Positions 1 through 5,155 of a stretch of 5,203 nucleotides of DNA are shown piece after piece. This DNA is from Flavobacteriaceae bacterium. Its GTDB lineage: Bacteria > Bacteroidota > Bacteroidia > Flavobacteriales > Weeksellaceae. The first letter of the stretch is position 1; every line of letters starts with the position of its first letter. The stretch is from positions 1 to 5,203 of the forward strand of contig JAISSC010000105.1 of NCBI GenBank assembly GCA_031273305.1, written 5' to 3'. The position numbers were made by a program, and so were the translations under genes. Under the pieces are notes generated by a model, which was not told the DNA's origin, did no database searches, and saw only the letters and a list, made by a program, of their open reading frames with translations.

Positions 1-73
1 GTCTTCTTTCTACGGCGTGATAGATTACTGTTTTGGTTCCTTTCCTTTTTGAATTTTACTGTTAATTATATTA

Positions 74-102
74 CAAAGTTATCTCTTTTTATCATAATGC
101 AA
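74..102 (-). promoter_or_regulatory. Probable leftward promoter, Bacteroidota type
   Basis: Read on the minus strand, TTG (102-100) is followed after 18 bases by TAACTTTG (81-74). This fits the Bacteroidota housekeeping sigma consensus of a TTG at -33 and TAnnTTTG at -7. A second -7-like box, TATATTTG (107-100), overlaps the -33 element but has no clear -33 partner. Transcription would start near position 67 and run out of the left edge. The gene it serves is not visible. Confidence 0.5.
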
Positions 103-164
103 ATATAAGGTCCGGGACTTAATTTAAACATCTCTACCTGAATTAAACAACAATTATAACGTGA

Positions 165-191
165 AGACGCCCAAATTGGGACGTCTCTACA
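165..191 (+). repeat. 27-base repeat, copy 1, forming a hairpin
   Basis: This copy shares agacgccca at its left end, gggac in the middle and ctaca at its right end with the copy at 272-298. The 4-base blocks between them differ mostly (aatt versus cgca, gtct versus atcc). Within it, agacg-cccaa (165-174) pairs with ttggg-cgtct (176-180 and 182-186), giving a ten-pair stem with a single-base loop position (175) and one bulged A (181). Hairpin-forming repeats of this general look are common between genes in Bacteroidota. I cannot name a family from the sequence alone. Confidence 0.5.
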
Positions 192-236
192 TTTATGGGA
201 TGATTGGGATGCGGAACAATGAATGAATAGGGAACT

Positions 237-328
237 GACCTGCGTGAGGGATAGTAGTGGAAAGCCCACATAGACGCCCACGCAGGGACATCCCTACACG
301 GATAGCCCGACCCGACAGGGGCACGCCC
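237..328 (+). ncRNA. Candidate structured intergenic RNA (Flavo-1-like?)
   Basis: This is a compact G+C-rich block in A+T-rich surroundings with many complementary segments. CCTGCGTG (239-246) pairs perfectly with CACGCAGG (279-286). AGGGAT (247-252) pairs with ATCCCT (290-295). GTGG (257-260) pairs with CCAC (266-269). CCC-gaca-GGG (311-320) can form a small hairpin. GCGTG (242-246) could instead close the whole block with CACGC (322-326). Some of these exclude or cross each other, so several folds are possible. The segments GATAGTAGTGGAAAGCCC and GGATAGCCCGACCC remind me of intergenic elements frequent in Bacteroidota, possibly the Rfam Flavo-1 family. That link is from memory and untested. 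The strand is inferred from that resemblance only. It could equally be a repeat without an RNA function. Confidence 0.35.
272..298 (+). repeat. 27-base repeat, copy 2, inside the G+C-rich block
   Basis: This is the second copy of the repeat at 165-191, in the same orientation and 107 bases further on. The three conserved blocks agacgccca, gggac and ctaca match in order and spacing. Unlike copy 1 it does not fold on itself well. Its centre pairs instead with upstream sequence at 239-252, so it forms half of the candidate RNA structure. Confidence 0.45.
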
Positions 329-405
329 AAATCCTTAAAAAACATGTGAATAACTTAGCCAAATGCTGCTTTCATTGGTTGAATCTGCGCATAGTTTGCA
401 AGTTT

Positions 406-439
406 TTGTCGATTCTTTTAAAATAATTTCGTAGTTTTG
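406..439 (+). promoter_or_regulatory. Possible gmk promoter
   Basis: TAGTTTTG (432-439) matches the Bacteroidota -7 consensus TAnnTTTG. The nearest TTG (406-408) lies 23 bases upstream, a little longer than the usual 19-21. Transcription would begin around 446, leaving a leader of roughly 90 bases before the gmk ATG. It is the best candidate in the region but is not secure. Confidence 0.35.
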
Positions 440-537
440 AACGAGATTATTCATGTATTTAATGGTTTGGTAATCAAATAAATATACGATTTTAATCACC
501 TGAACAATCATTATATTTAGTTAATGCTACGTAAAAT

Positions 538-1173
538 ATGGGATTAGTATATCACAAACCGGGAAACGATACTTTCCAGCTTAAAGAGCTACTTCCCGGT
601 AAGCTCGCTGAGGGAAAACTGGTTATCTTTTCTGCTCCTTCCGGTGCGGGAAAAACAACCATAGTACAACATTTGCTGTCCGTAATTCCTGAAATTTCTT
701 TCTCTATTTCCTGCACCACACGCCCCATGAGAGGAAACGAAACGGACGGAAAAGATTATTATTTCCTTACGGAAGAGGAATTTAAAATTAAGATCAGGAA
801 CCGGGAATTTATTGAGTATGAGGAAGTTTATGAGGGAAGATTTTACGGAACTTTACATTCTGAGATAGAAAGAGTATGGTCACAAGGTAAGCATGTGATA
901 TTTGATATAGATGTGAAAGGAGGATTAAATTTAAAGAACCAGTTTCAGGATAAATCTCTGGCAATATTTATAGCTCCTCCCTCTCTTAAAGATTTGGAAG
1001 AGAGACTGAAGAACAGAAACACGGAAGATGAGGAAACACTAAAAACACGTATTCAAAAAGCGGATGAGGAACTTTCATATGCAAAGGATTTTGATGCGGT
1101 AATTATAAATGACAATTTGGATAAAGCAAAGGTTAAGGCAGAAAATCTGGTGAGGGCTTTTTTAAATATTTAG
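538..1173 (+). CDS. gmk: Guanylate kinase
   Basis: This enzyme phosphorylates GMP to GDP with ATP, an essential cytoplasmic step in guanine nucleotide synthesis and salvage. The 211-residue product has the whole family layout. The P-loop APSGAGKTT is at residues 33-41. The GMP-binding segment with TTRPMRG (60-66), E68, G71 and DYYF (73-76) follows, then FIEYEEVYEGRFYGT (91-105) and the DIDVKGG strand (123-129). The lid-like region has R160, T169 and R171, and the VIIND strand is near 188-192. About 24 residues precede the core sequence GKLVIFSAPSG, where many relatives start within a few residues of it. ATG 538 is used because no other ATG exists between it and the P-loop. No Shine-Dalgarno sequence is seen, which is normal for this phylum. 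The gene stands alone: its neighbour starts about 195 bases later with its own promoter. No clear hairpin terminator follows it. Confidence 0.96.
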   Translation: MGLVYHKPGNDTFQLKELLPGKLAEGKLVIFSAPSGAGKTTIVQHLLSVIPEISFSISCTTRPMRGNETDGKDYYFLTEEEFKIKIRNREFIEYEEVYEGRFYGTLHSEIERVWSQGKHVIFDIDVKGGLNLKNQFQDKSLAIFIAPPSLKDLEERLKNRNTEDEETLKTRIQKADEELSYAKDFDAVIINDNLDKAKVKAENLVRAFLNI

Positions 1174-1315
1174 TTCCCAAACGTCTCACACTTACCAAAT
1201 TTGACAGGAAAAAACATAATTATCTCCGACCCTCGATAAGATAAAATTAGTAGCACAATACGGGTAACCAACAAAAGAGAGTTTTAAATAAAATCATAAA
1301 TATCTCATCATATAA

Positions 1316-1345
1316 TTGTTAATTGATAAACAAGTCCTATCTTTG
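1316..1345 (+). promoter_or_regulatory. Promoter of the DEAD-box helicase gene
   Basis: TTG (1316-1318), a 19-base spacer and TATCTTTG (1338-1345) match the Bacteroidota housekeeping promoter consensus exactly in both boxes and in spacing. Transcription should start near 1352, giving a leader of only about 16 bases before ATG 1368. A leader this short leaves no room for the long cold-responsive 5' region known from enterobacterial csdA or cspA. Confidence 0.8.
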
Positions 1346-1367
1346 CACTGATTTTTAAAAATTATTA

Positions 1368-3077
1368 ATGAATTTATTCGAACAGTATGGTCTTTCAGAA
1401 GATATATTAAAGGCCATCAAAGATTTAGGCTATGATCAGCCTACTGAAATCCAAAAACAAACTATTCCGTATTTATTGTCTAAAGAAGAGGATCTACTGG
1501 CTTTAGCTCAAACAGGTACAGGGAAAACAGCAGCTTTTTCATTACCAATATTGGAAATGATAGACGGACATCAAAAACAAGTGCAGGCGTTAGTTCTTTG
1601 TCCGACACGGGAATTATGCTTACAAATATCTAAAGACATTGCAAGTTATTCAAAATATTTGTCCAACATACGCTCACTAGCCGTGTATGGAGGTTCCAGT
1701 ATCTCGGAACAGATAAGAGGACTGAAAAACAAACCGCAAATTGTCATAGGTACGCCGGGAAGAGTGAACGACATGCTGAAAAGAGGAGCTTTACAAATCA
1801 ATCAAATTCAATGGCTTATCTTGGACGAAGCGGACGAAATGCTCTCTATGGGATTTAAAACAGAATTGGAAACTATTCTAAAGGAAACTCCTAAAGAACG
1901 CCGAACTTTACTGTTCTCAGCAACCATGTCCAAACAGGTCGAGGGAATTGCTAAGAATTATATGAAAGGTGCTCAGAAAATTTCCGCAGGAAAGATAAAT
2001 GAAGTTAAGAAAAACATTACCCATAAGTTCGTAGTAGTTCGGGACAGGCAAAAAAACAACGGATTACGCAGAATTTTAGATGCAAATCCGGATATTTACT
2101 CCATCGTATTCTGCAGAACCCGGTTGGAAACGCAAAATATAGCAGATTTCCTTATGCATCAAGGGTATTCAGCCGATGCTTTACACGGAGACTTATCACA
2201 GGCTCAACGAGACACAGTGATGAAAAAATTCAGGCTAAGGAACCTTAAAACATTAGTAGCTACGGATGTTGCCGCAAGAGGGTTGGACGTAAACGACCTA
2301 ACCCATGTGATACATTATTCCCTACCCGATGACCCTGAGGTTTTTATACACCGAAGCGGAAGAACAGGACGCGCCGGAAAAGACGGAGAATCCATTGCCG
2401 TTATCCGACCAAACGAAATGGTGAAATTTAACCGAATCAAAAAAGAAACTGCCATTAATGTAGAGGAAATGAAGATTCCGACCAAAGAGGTAATCTTACA
2501 GGCTAAGGAATTATATCTGTCTTCCAAACTGCTAAACTCCGATTTTGATACGGAAGAGTTTGAATTGACCGGAACTCCTGACCTGTCCTCAATATCCAAA
2601 GAAGAGCTATATAAACGAGTAATGTTCTTAGAACTAAAATCGACTTGGGAATTTTACAAGAATGAAAAAGACATAGCTCCTATTGATAAAAACGAACGAT
2701 TTTCCGACAGAGACAGCAGCAGTCAGGGCAACAGACGTGAACGAGATAGGGACAGGGACAGAGACAGGGACAGGAATCGTAGGGACAAAAAAGGAGGCGT
2801 TAAGGAAAACAAAAGCAGGAATAAAAGAGGTAAAAAACAGGGAAACTTTACGCGTTTTTTCTTTAATTTAGGTAAAAAAGATAACCTGAACAAAGTAACA
2901 GTTATAGACCTGATAAATAAAAATACTAAAGGAGCAAGGGCTGATATTGGAGATATTGACATCCGGGATAAGTTTACCTTTTTTGAAGTAGATTCCAATT
3001 ACGCCGATCAACTGCTTAAAAAGATAAACCAATTAAGTTTTAACGGGAAAAGTATGTCTTTAGAGATTGCTCAATAA
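1368..3077 (+). CDS. deaD: DEAD-box ATP-dependent RNA helicase (DeaD/CsdA-like)
   Basis: This cytoplasmic ATP-driven enzyme unwinds or remodels RNA. Relatives act in ribosome assembly, mRNA decay and growth in the cold. All helicase motifs are intact in the 569 residues: Q motif around F4 and PTEIQ (25-29), motif I AQTGTGKT (47-54), Ia PTREL (79-83), GG (108-109), Ib TPGR (129-132), II DEAD (153-156), III SAT (184-186), IV IVFCRT (246-251), V ATDVAARGLD (298-307) and VI HRSGRTGRAG (328-337). A charged low-complexity linker (about 446-490) contains an arginine-aspartate dipeptide run. The C-terminus (about 492-568, starting FTRFFFNLGKKD) fits the DbpA RNA-binding domain, which in DbpA itself recognises 23S rRNA. 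CsdA/DeaD proteins carry the same fold, and the length and linker favour DeaD over DbpA. The RNA target here is inferred, not shown. ATG 1368 lies just behind a strong promoter and directly before the Q-motif region. Confidence 0.95.
   Translation: MNLFEQYGLSEDILKAIKDLGYDQPTEIQKQTIPYLLSKEEDLLALAQTGTGKTAAFSLPILEMIDGHQKQVQALVLCPTRELCLQISKDIASYSKYLSNIRSLAVYGGSSISEQIRGLKNKPQIVIGTPGRVNDMLKRGALQINQIQWLILDEADEMLSMGFKTELETILKETPKERRTLLFSATMSKQVEGIAKNYMKGAQKISAGKINEVKKNITHKFVVVRDRQKNNGLRRILDANPDIYSIVFCRTRLETQNIADFLMHQGYSADALHGDLSQAQRDTVMKKFRLRNLKTLVATDVAARGLDVNDLTHVIHYSLPDDPEVFIHRSGRTGRAGKDGESIAVIRPNEMVKFNRIKKETAINVEEMKIPTKEVILQAKELYLSSKLLNSDFDTEEFELTGTPDLSSISKEELYKRVMFLELKSTWEFYKNEKDIAPIDKNERFSDRDSSSQGNRRERDRDRDRDRDRNRRDKKGGVKENKSRNKRGKKQGNFTRFFFNLGKKDNLNKVTVIDLINKNTKGARADIGDIDIRDKFTFFEVDSNYADQLLKKINQLSFNGKSMSLEIAQ
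2745..2774 (+). repeat. In-frame hexanucleotide tandem repeat
   Basis: Five near-identical six-base units stand in a row: GATAGG, GACAGG, GACAGA, GACAGG, GACAGG. Each encodes Asp-Arg in the helicase linker (residues about 460-469). Gain or loss of units by slippage would change linker length without shifting the reading frame. Confidence 0.85.
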
Positions 3078-3096
3078 AAGAGACTAAATATTTATT

Positions 3097-3119
3097 AGCA
3101 TGATATATGTCATGTTTTT
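3097..3119 (+). terminator. Weak hairpin after the helicase gene
   Basis: CATGA (3099-3103) and TCATG (3110-3114) are perfect inverted repeats around six bases. One G-T and one A-T pair extend the stem outwards, and it leads into TTTTT (3115-3119). It lies 20 bases past the helicase stop and about 50 before the next gene. It could be a weak terminator or, because of its position, an operator for the HMA gene. The stem is short and A+T-rich, so either role is uncertain. Confidence 0.3.
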
Positions 3120-3167
3120 ATGGTTTGGTACGAAAAATGATGGTAATTTATAAAAATTTGTAGTATT

Positions 3168-3506
3168 ATGAAGTCATTCGGTAAAATATTAGTCGTTCTA
3201 ACATTGTTGTTCATGACTACTGGGCTAAGTGCTCAAATAGAAAACACAAAAATTGCAATAATAAAGGTTTCCGGTAACTGCGGTATGTGTAAAAAAACCA
3301 TAGAAAAGGCAGGAAGTGTTACTAACTTCGCTGAGGTTGTATGGGATAAAAACACAAAATTGGCGACCATAACCTATAACGAGAAAAAAATAGTCTTAAG
3401 CACTATTTTAAAGAAGATAGCAAAGGCAGGATATAATAATGAAATGTACAAGGCTAAAGATAAAGATTATAATAAGTTGCCTGCTTGTTGTCAGTATGAA
3501 AGATAA
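3168..3506 (+). CDS. Secreted heavy-metal-associated (HMA) domain protein
   Basis: This is a small (112-residue) putative metal-binding protein of the periplasm. Residues 1-22 form a signal peptide: lysines at 2 and 6, a hydrophobic stretch ILVVLTLLFM, and a likely cut after LSA before Q23. The HMA-type ferredoxin-like fold follows. Its strand IAIIKVSG leads into the metal site NCGMC, with C38 and C41 in the CxxC arrangement used by copper chaperones and by the N-terminal domains of copper ATPases. It continues through a helix, the strands AEVVWD and LATITYN, and a helix ending KKIAKAGYNNE. The tail holds a cysteine pair (C107-C108) in PACCQYER, which might add metal ligands. Copper is the likeliest ligand but mercury or another soft metal cannot be excluded. 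No transporter or copper ATPase gene adjoins it. A near-consensus -7 box (AAAATTTG, 3153-3160) lies just before the ATG but has no well-spaced -33 partner. A strong terminator follows. Confidence 0.85.
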   Translation: MKSFGKILVVLTLLFMTTGLSAQIENTKIAIIKVSGNCGMCKKTIEKAGSVTNFAEVVWDKNTKLATITYNEKKIVLSTILKKIAKAGYNNEMYKAKDKDYNKLPACCQYER

Positions 3507-3571
3507 TTTTTAAGATTCTCCCTTCGGAGGACTTAAATAATTCTCACAATTTAATACATTTATTTATCAAT

Positions 3572-3604
3572 AAAAAAACCGTCTCAAGCATGAGGCGGTT
3601 TTTT
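3572..3604 (+). terminator. Strong intrinsic terminator of the HMA gene
   Basis: CCGTCTCA (3579-3586) pairs with TGAGGCGG (3591-3598), with one T-G wobble, around the four-base loop AGCA. The stem is extended by A-T pairs between the preceding run of A (3573-3578) and the six T at 3599-3604. The flanking A and T tracts are symmetrical, so it could also stop transcription arriving from the right on the minus strand. Confidence 0.9.
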
Positions 3605-3663
3605 ATTGGTCTTTTCTGTAAGAAGTTTGGTTTTTCGGCACATCCGGATATTAGGTTCGAGAA

Positions 3664-3728
3664 AAGGCAAAAATTAGCATCTTTAATGTATTAATTGATA
3701 ATCTAATGATTAAACTAAAATTTGCCTT
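3664..3728. repeat. Imperfect inverted repeat with 37-base loop
   Basis: AAGGCAAAAATTAG (3664-3677) and CTAAAATTTGCCTT (3715-3728) pair at 12 of 14 positions, with the two mismatches adjacent. The loop is A+T-rich and itself rich in TTAAT/ATTAA. The ends carry no duplication I can see that would mark it as an inserted element. It could be an RNA stem, a protein-binding site or chance in A+T-rich DNA. Confidence 0.4.
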
Positions 3729-3846
3729 ATGTCTTGTTTTTTATAAAATCACGGAAATATTTTTAATCGTTCCCGAATTTTGTAAATCAGGAATTATGAT
3801 ATATAACTTCCCACCTGAAAAATATTTTTACGGCACTAAATATTGA

Positions 3847-3897
3847 AAATCAGTCTGTTAACTGTGGTTTTTTATCCAAATCAGGTTGTTAAGTGTA
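3847..3897. repeat. Two direct repeats 31 bases apart, upstream of the META gene
   Basis: Two 20-base segments, starting at 3847 and 3878, match at 16 of 20 positions. Both begin AAATCAG and contain TGTTAA at the same offset. The 31-base spacing is about three turns of the helix. AAATCAG also occurs at 3784, which is 63 bases (about six turns) before the first. The second copy sits immediately upstream of TAATTTTG (3900-3907), a match to the -7 consensus TAnnTTTG that lacks a well-spaced TTG. This arrangement would suit an activator or repressor binding one face of the DNA, but no regulator is identified. Confidence 0.35.
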
Positions 3898-4025
3898 AGT
3901 AATTTTGCCCGGCATTAAAAAAAAATCAAAAATATTATAAAAATATTTTAGGTTTTTATTGTTTTTTTCATACTTTTACTCATGTTTAATTTAATGGGAA
4001 AAATATAATTTAAATACTCACAATT

Positions 4026-4544
4026 ATGAAAAAAAAATTATTAAGTTTCAATTTGTTCTTTTTAGGTTCATTAATGTTGCTTATCCTTAGCAGTTGCAGC
4101 AGCTCCAAGGAAGTTTCGAAAAAAGAAAAGAAAGCTCCAACAACCACAGAAGAACCTAAAAGAGTAGTGAAAAAAAGAGACCAAAAGCAGCAAATTGATA
4201 TAATTTTGGGCTATCTGGGAAATGAAAGTATAGCGAAGTGGAAGTTAAAGGCGTCCGATGAATCATCCGACGATCTGCATGTGATCAGGTTTGATGAACC
4301 GTGGAAGCAGATCTATGGAGTTACGGGATGTAATAAATTTACTGCTTACTATACAAAGGATGATGATAATCTTTTATCAATATCAATATCAAGGGTATCT
4401 GCCACTGAACTTCAATGTGAAAAGGGAGGAAATGAATCGTCATTTCTGGGAACCTTAGAAGGAGCAAATGAAGTCAGGGAAGATGGTTCTACTCTTTCTC
4501 TTTTAAATAATGGGCAAGAGGTGCTGGTTTTTGAAAGATACTGA
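4026..4544 (+). CDS. META-domain (HslJ-like) lipoprotein
   Basis: This is a 172-residue envelope lipoprotein. The N-terminus has lysines 2-4, a hydrophobic stretch and the lipobox LSSC, so C24 should be lipidated. A lysine-rich, low-complexity spacer (about 25-55) then reaches the domain. The META domain covers about residues 60-171. It shows W72-x-L, VIRFDE (86-91), the signature GVTGCNKFTAYY (98-109), the segment ATELQC (126-131) followed by FLGTLEGA (140-147), and a final strand VLVFER (166-171). C102 and C131 may form the disulfide often seen between these two motifs. META/HslJ proteins are linked in other bacteria to heat-induced expression and to novobiocin resistance, but their molecular role is not settled. 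None can be assigned here. ATG 4026 puts the signal sequence right at the start. No clear terminator follows. Confidence 0.88.
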   Translation: MKKKLLSFNLFFLGSLMLLILSSCSSSKEVSKKEKKAPTTTEEPKRVVKKRDQKQQIDIILGYLGNESIAKWKLKASDESSDDLHVIRFDEPWKQIYGVTGCNKFTAYYTKDDDNLLSISISRVSATELQCEKGGNESSFLGTLEGANEVREDGSTLSLLNNGQEVLVFERY

Positions 4545-4569
4545 TACCTAATCTGTTATTCTGATCTAA

Positions 4570-4599
4570 TTGTGCTTTCAGAGATTTAGTTAATCTTTG
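4570..4599 (+). promoter_or_regulatory. Possible promoter of the fkbM fragment
   Basis: TTG (4570-4572), a 19-base spacer and AATCTTTG (4592-4599) match the Bacteroidota promoter except for the first base of the -7 box. The leader to ATG 4733 would be about 125 bases. The same interval also holds GCAAATA twice at 11-base spacing (4655-4661 and 4666-4672) and a short palindrome ACTAC-A-GTAGT (4680-4690). Confidence 0.25.
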
Positions 4600-4732
4600 G
4601 AAGTGGGGGTATAGTGCTTTGTGTAATCGGTGCGTTTTGGGCTTGTTGTGATTCGCAAATACAGTGCAAATATTTCAGTACTACAGTAGTGATAAATTAA
4701 CAAGCATAATCTAATCTAAAAAAAACACATAC

Positions 4733-5155
4733 ATGAATAATTTAATTCAAAAAATAAAATCAGTAAAGCGAAAATATCTACCTTCAAGAAAAGAAAAAAA
4801 AGAATTAGCAAAAATTTTTGAGAAAAGAGTAAACATGTATAAACAATTTGTTTCTCCGAACGATTTATGCTTTGATGTAGGCAGTAATATGGGAAATAGG
4901 GTTGAACCTCTTTTGCACATAAATGCTAAAATAATAGCAATAGAGCCGCAAAAAAAATGTCAAACTTATTTGAGAAAAAAATTCAAAAATAAGATTACAC
5001 TTGTCTCAAAAGGATTAGGGGAGAAAGAAGATGAAAAAATATTTTATATTTCCAATGCTTCGACATTATCTTCCTTTTCTTCAGAATGGATTCGGTTATG
5101 GAAAAACGTATTCGTAAGCATATTATGGACGATCAATGGTCGCCTGAACAAATAA
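4733..5155 (+). pseudogene. FkbM-family methyltransferase, truncated by fusion to IS30
   Basis: FkbM-family enzymes transfer a methyl group from S-adenosylmethionine, often to sugars or lipids. In bacteria they are frequent in polysaccharide and glycan loci. The first 120 residues look authentic: a lysine-rich N-terminal helix, the SAM-binding motif I DLCFDVGSNMGN (44-55), the acidic-end strand IIAIEP (67-72), and the family-typical ISNASTLSSFSSEWI (106-120). The reading frame stays open for only 20 more codons, and these (121-140) do not resemble the family. Read two bases out of phase, the same DNA encodes part of an IS30 transposase. The usual second half, including the conserved KIDVEGxE segment, is missing, so the product is probably inactive. 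Codons are rich in AAA/AAT, as in other A+T-rich glycan genes. The ATG lies at the expected distance from motif I. An alternative explanation is a chimeric assembly join. Confidence 0.8.

Larger units (their letters stand above)
1..537. other. Gene-free leader region upstream of gmk
   Basis: I see no convincing protein gene in this stretch. It has three parts. Positions 1-130 are A+T-rich and hold promoter boxes on the minus strand, so a divergent gene probably begins at or beyond the left edge. No ATG is available on the minus strand between 65 and 1, so that start is not in view. Positions 161-330 are clearly richer in G+C than everything around them, with inverted and direct repeats. Positions 331-537 are A+T-rich again and contain a possible gmk promoter. 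The open frames here have no family resemblance I can recognise. Confidence 0.7.
3507..4025. other. Long intergenic region between HMA and META genes
   Basis: No credible gene is present. From left to right it holds the terminator of the HMA gene (3572-3604), a long imperfect A+T-rich inverted repeat (3664-3677 with 3715-3728), three spaced occurrences of AAATCAG (3784, 3847 and 3878), a -7-like box TAATTTTG (3900-3907), and a strongly A/T-homopolymeric stretch up to the next start. The longest ATG frame, 3706-3846, encodes 46 residues of unremarkable sequence and is not called. Confidence 0.7.

Noticed and set aside
66..281. Minus-strand open frame of 71 codons in the gmk upstream region
   Set aside because: It overlaps the G+C-rich repeat block and the leftward promoter boxes, its product resembles no family I know, and the composition reflects the repeats rather than coding bias.
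165..298. CRISPR-like array from the 27-base repeats
   Set aside because: There are only two diverged copies, 107 bases apart start to start, with no further units and no cas genes.
1352..1367. Cold-shock 5' leader for the helicase gene
   Set aside because: The strong promoter at 1316-1345 leaves only about 16 bases of leader, too short for a cold-responsive RNA structure.
2315..2599. Minus-strand open frame of 94 codons
   Set aside because: It lies entirely inside the helicase gene, antisense to motifs and linker that are clearly coding on the plus strand.
2683..2998. Plus-strand 62-codon frame and minus-strand 91-codon frame in the helicase linker
   Set aside because: Both are by-products of the low-complexity Asp-Arg repeat read in other frames, giving runs such as TGTET and LSLSLS with no initiation signals.
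3706..3846. Plus-strand ATG frame of 46 codons between the HMA and META genes
   Set aside because: The composition is like the A+T-rich surroundings, there is no recognisable domain or clean signal peptide, it overlaps an inverted repeat, and no promoter is visible.
4545..4732. JUMPstart/ops-type element or riboswitch before fkbM
   Set aside because: No GGCGGTAGCGT-like motif or known riboswitch core could be recognised. Only a weak promoter candidate and short repeats are present.
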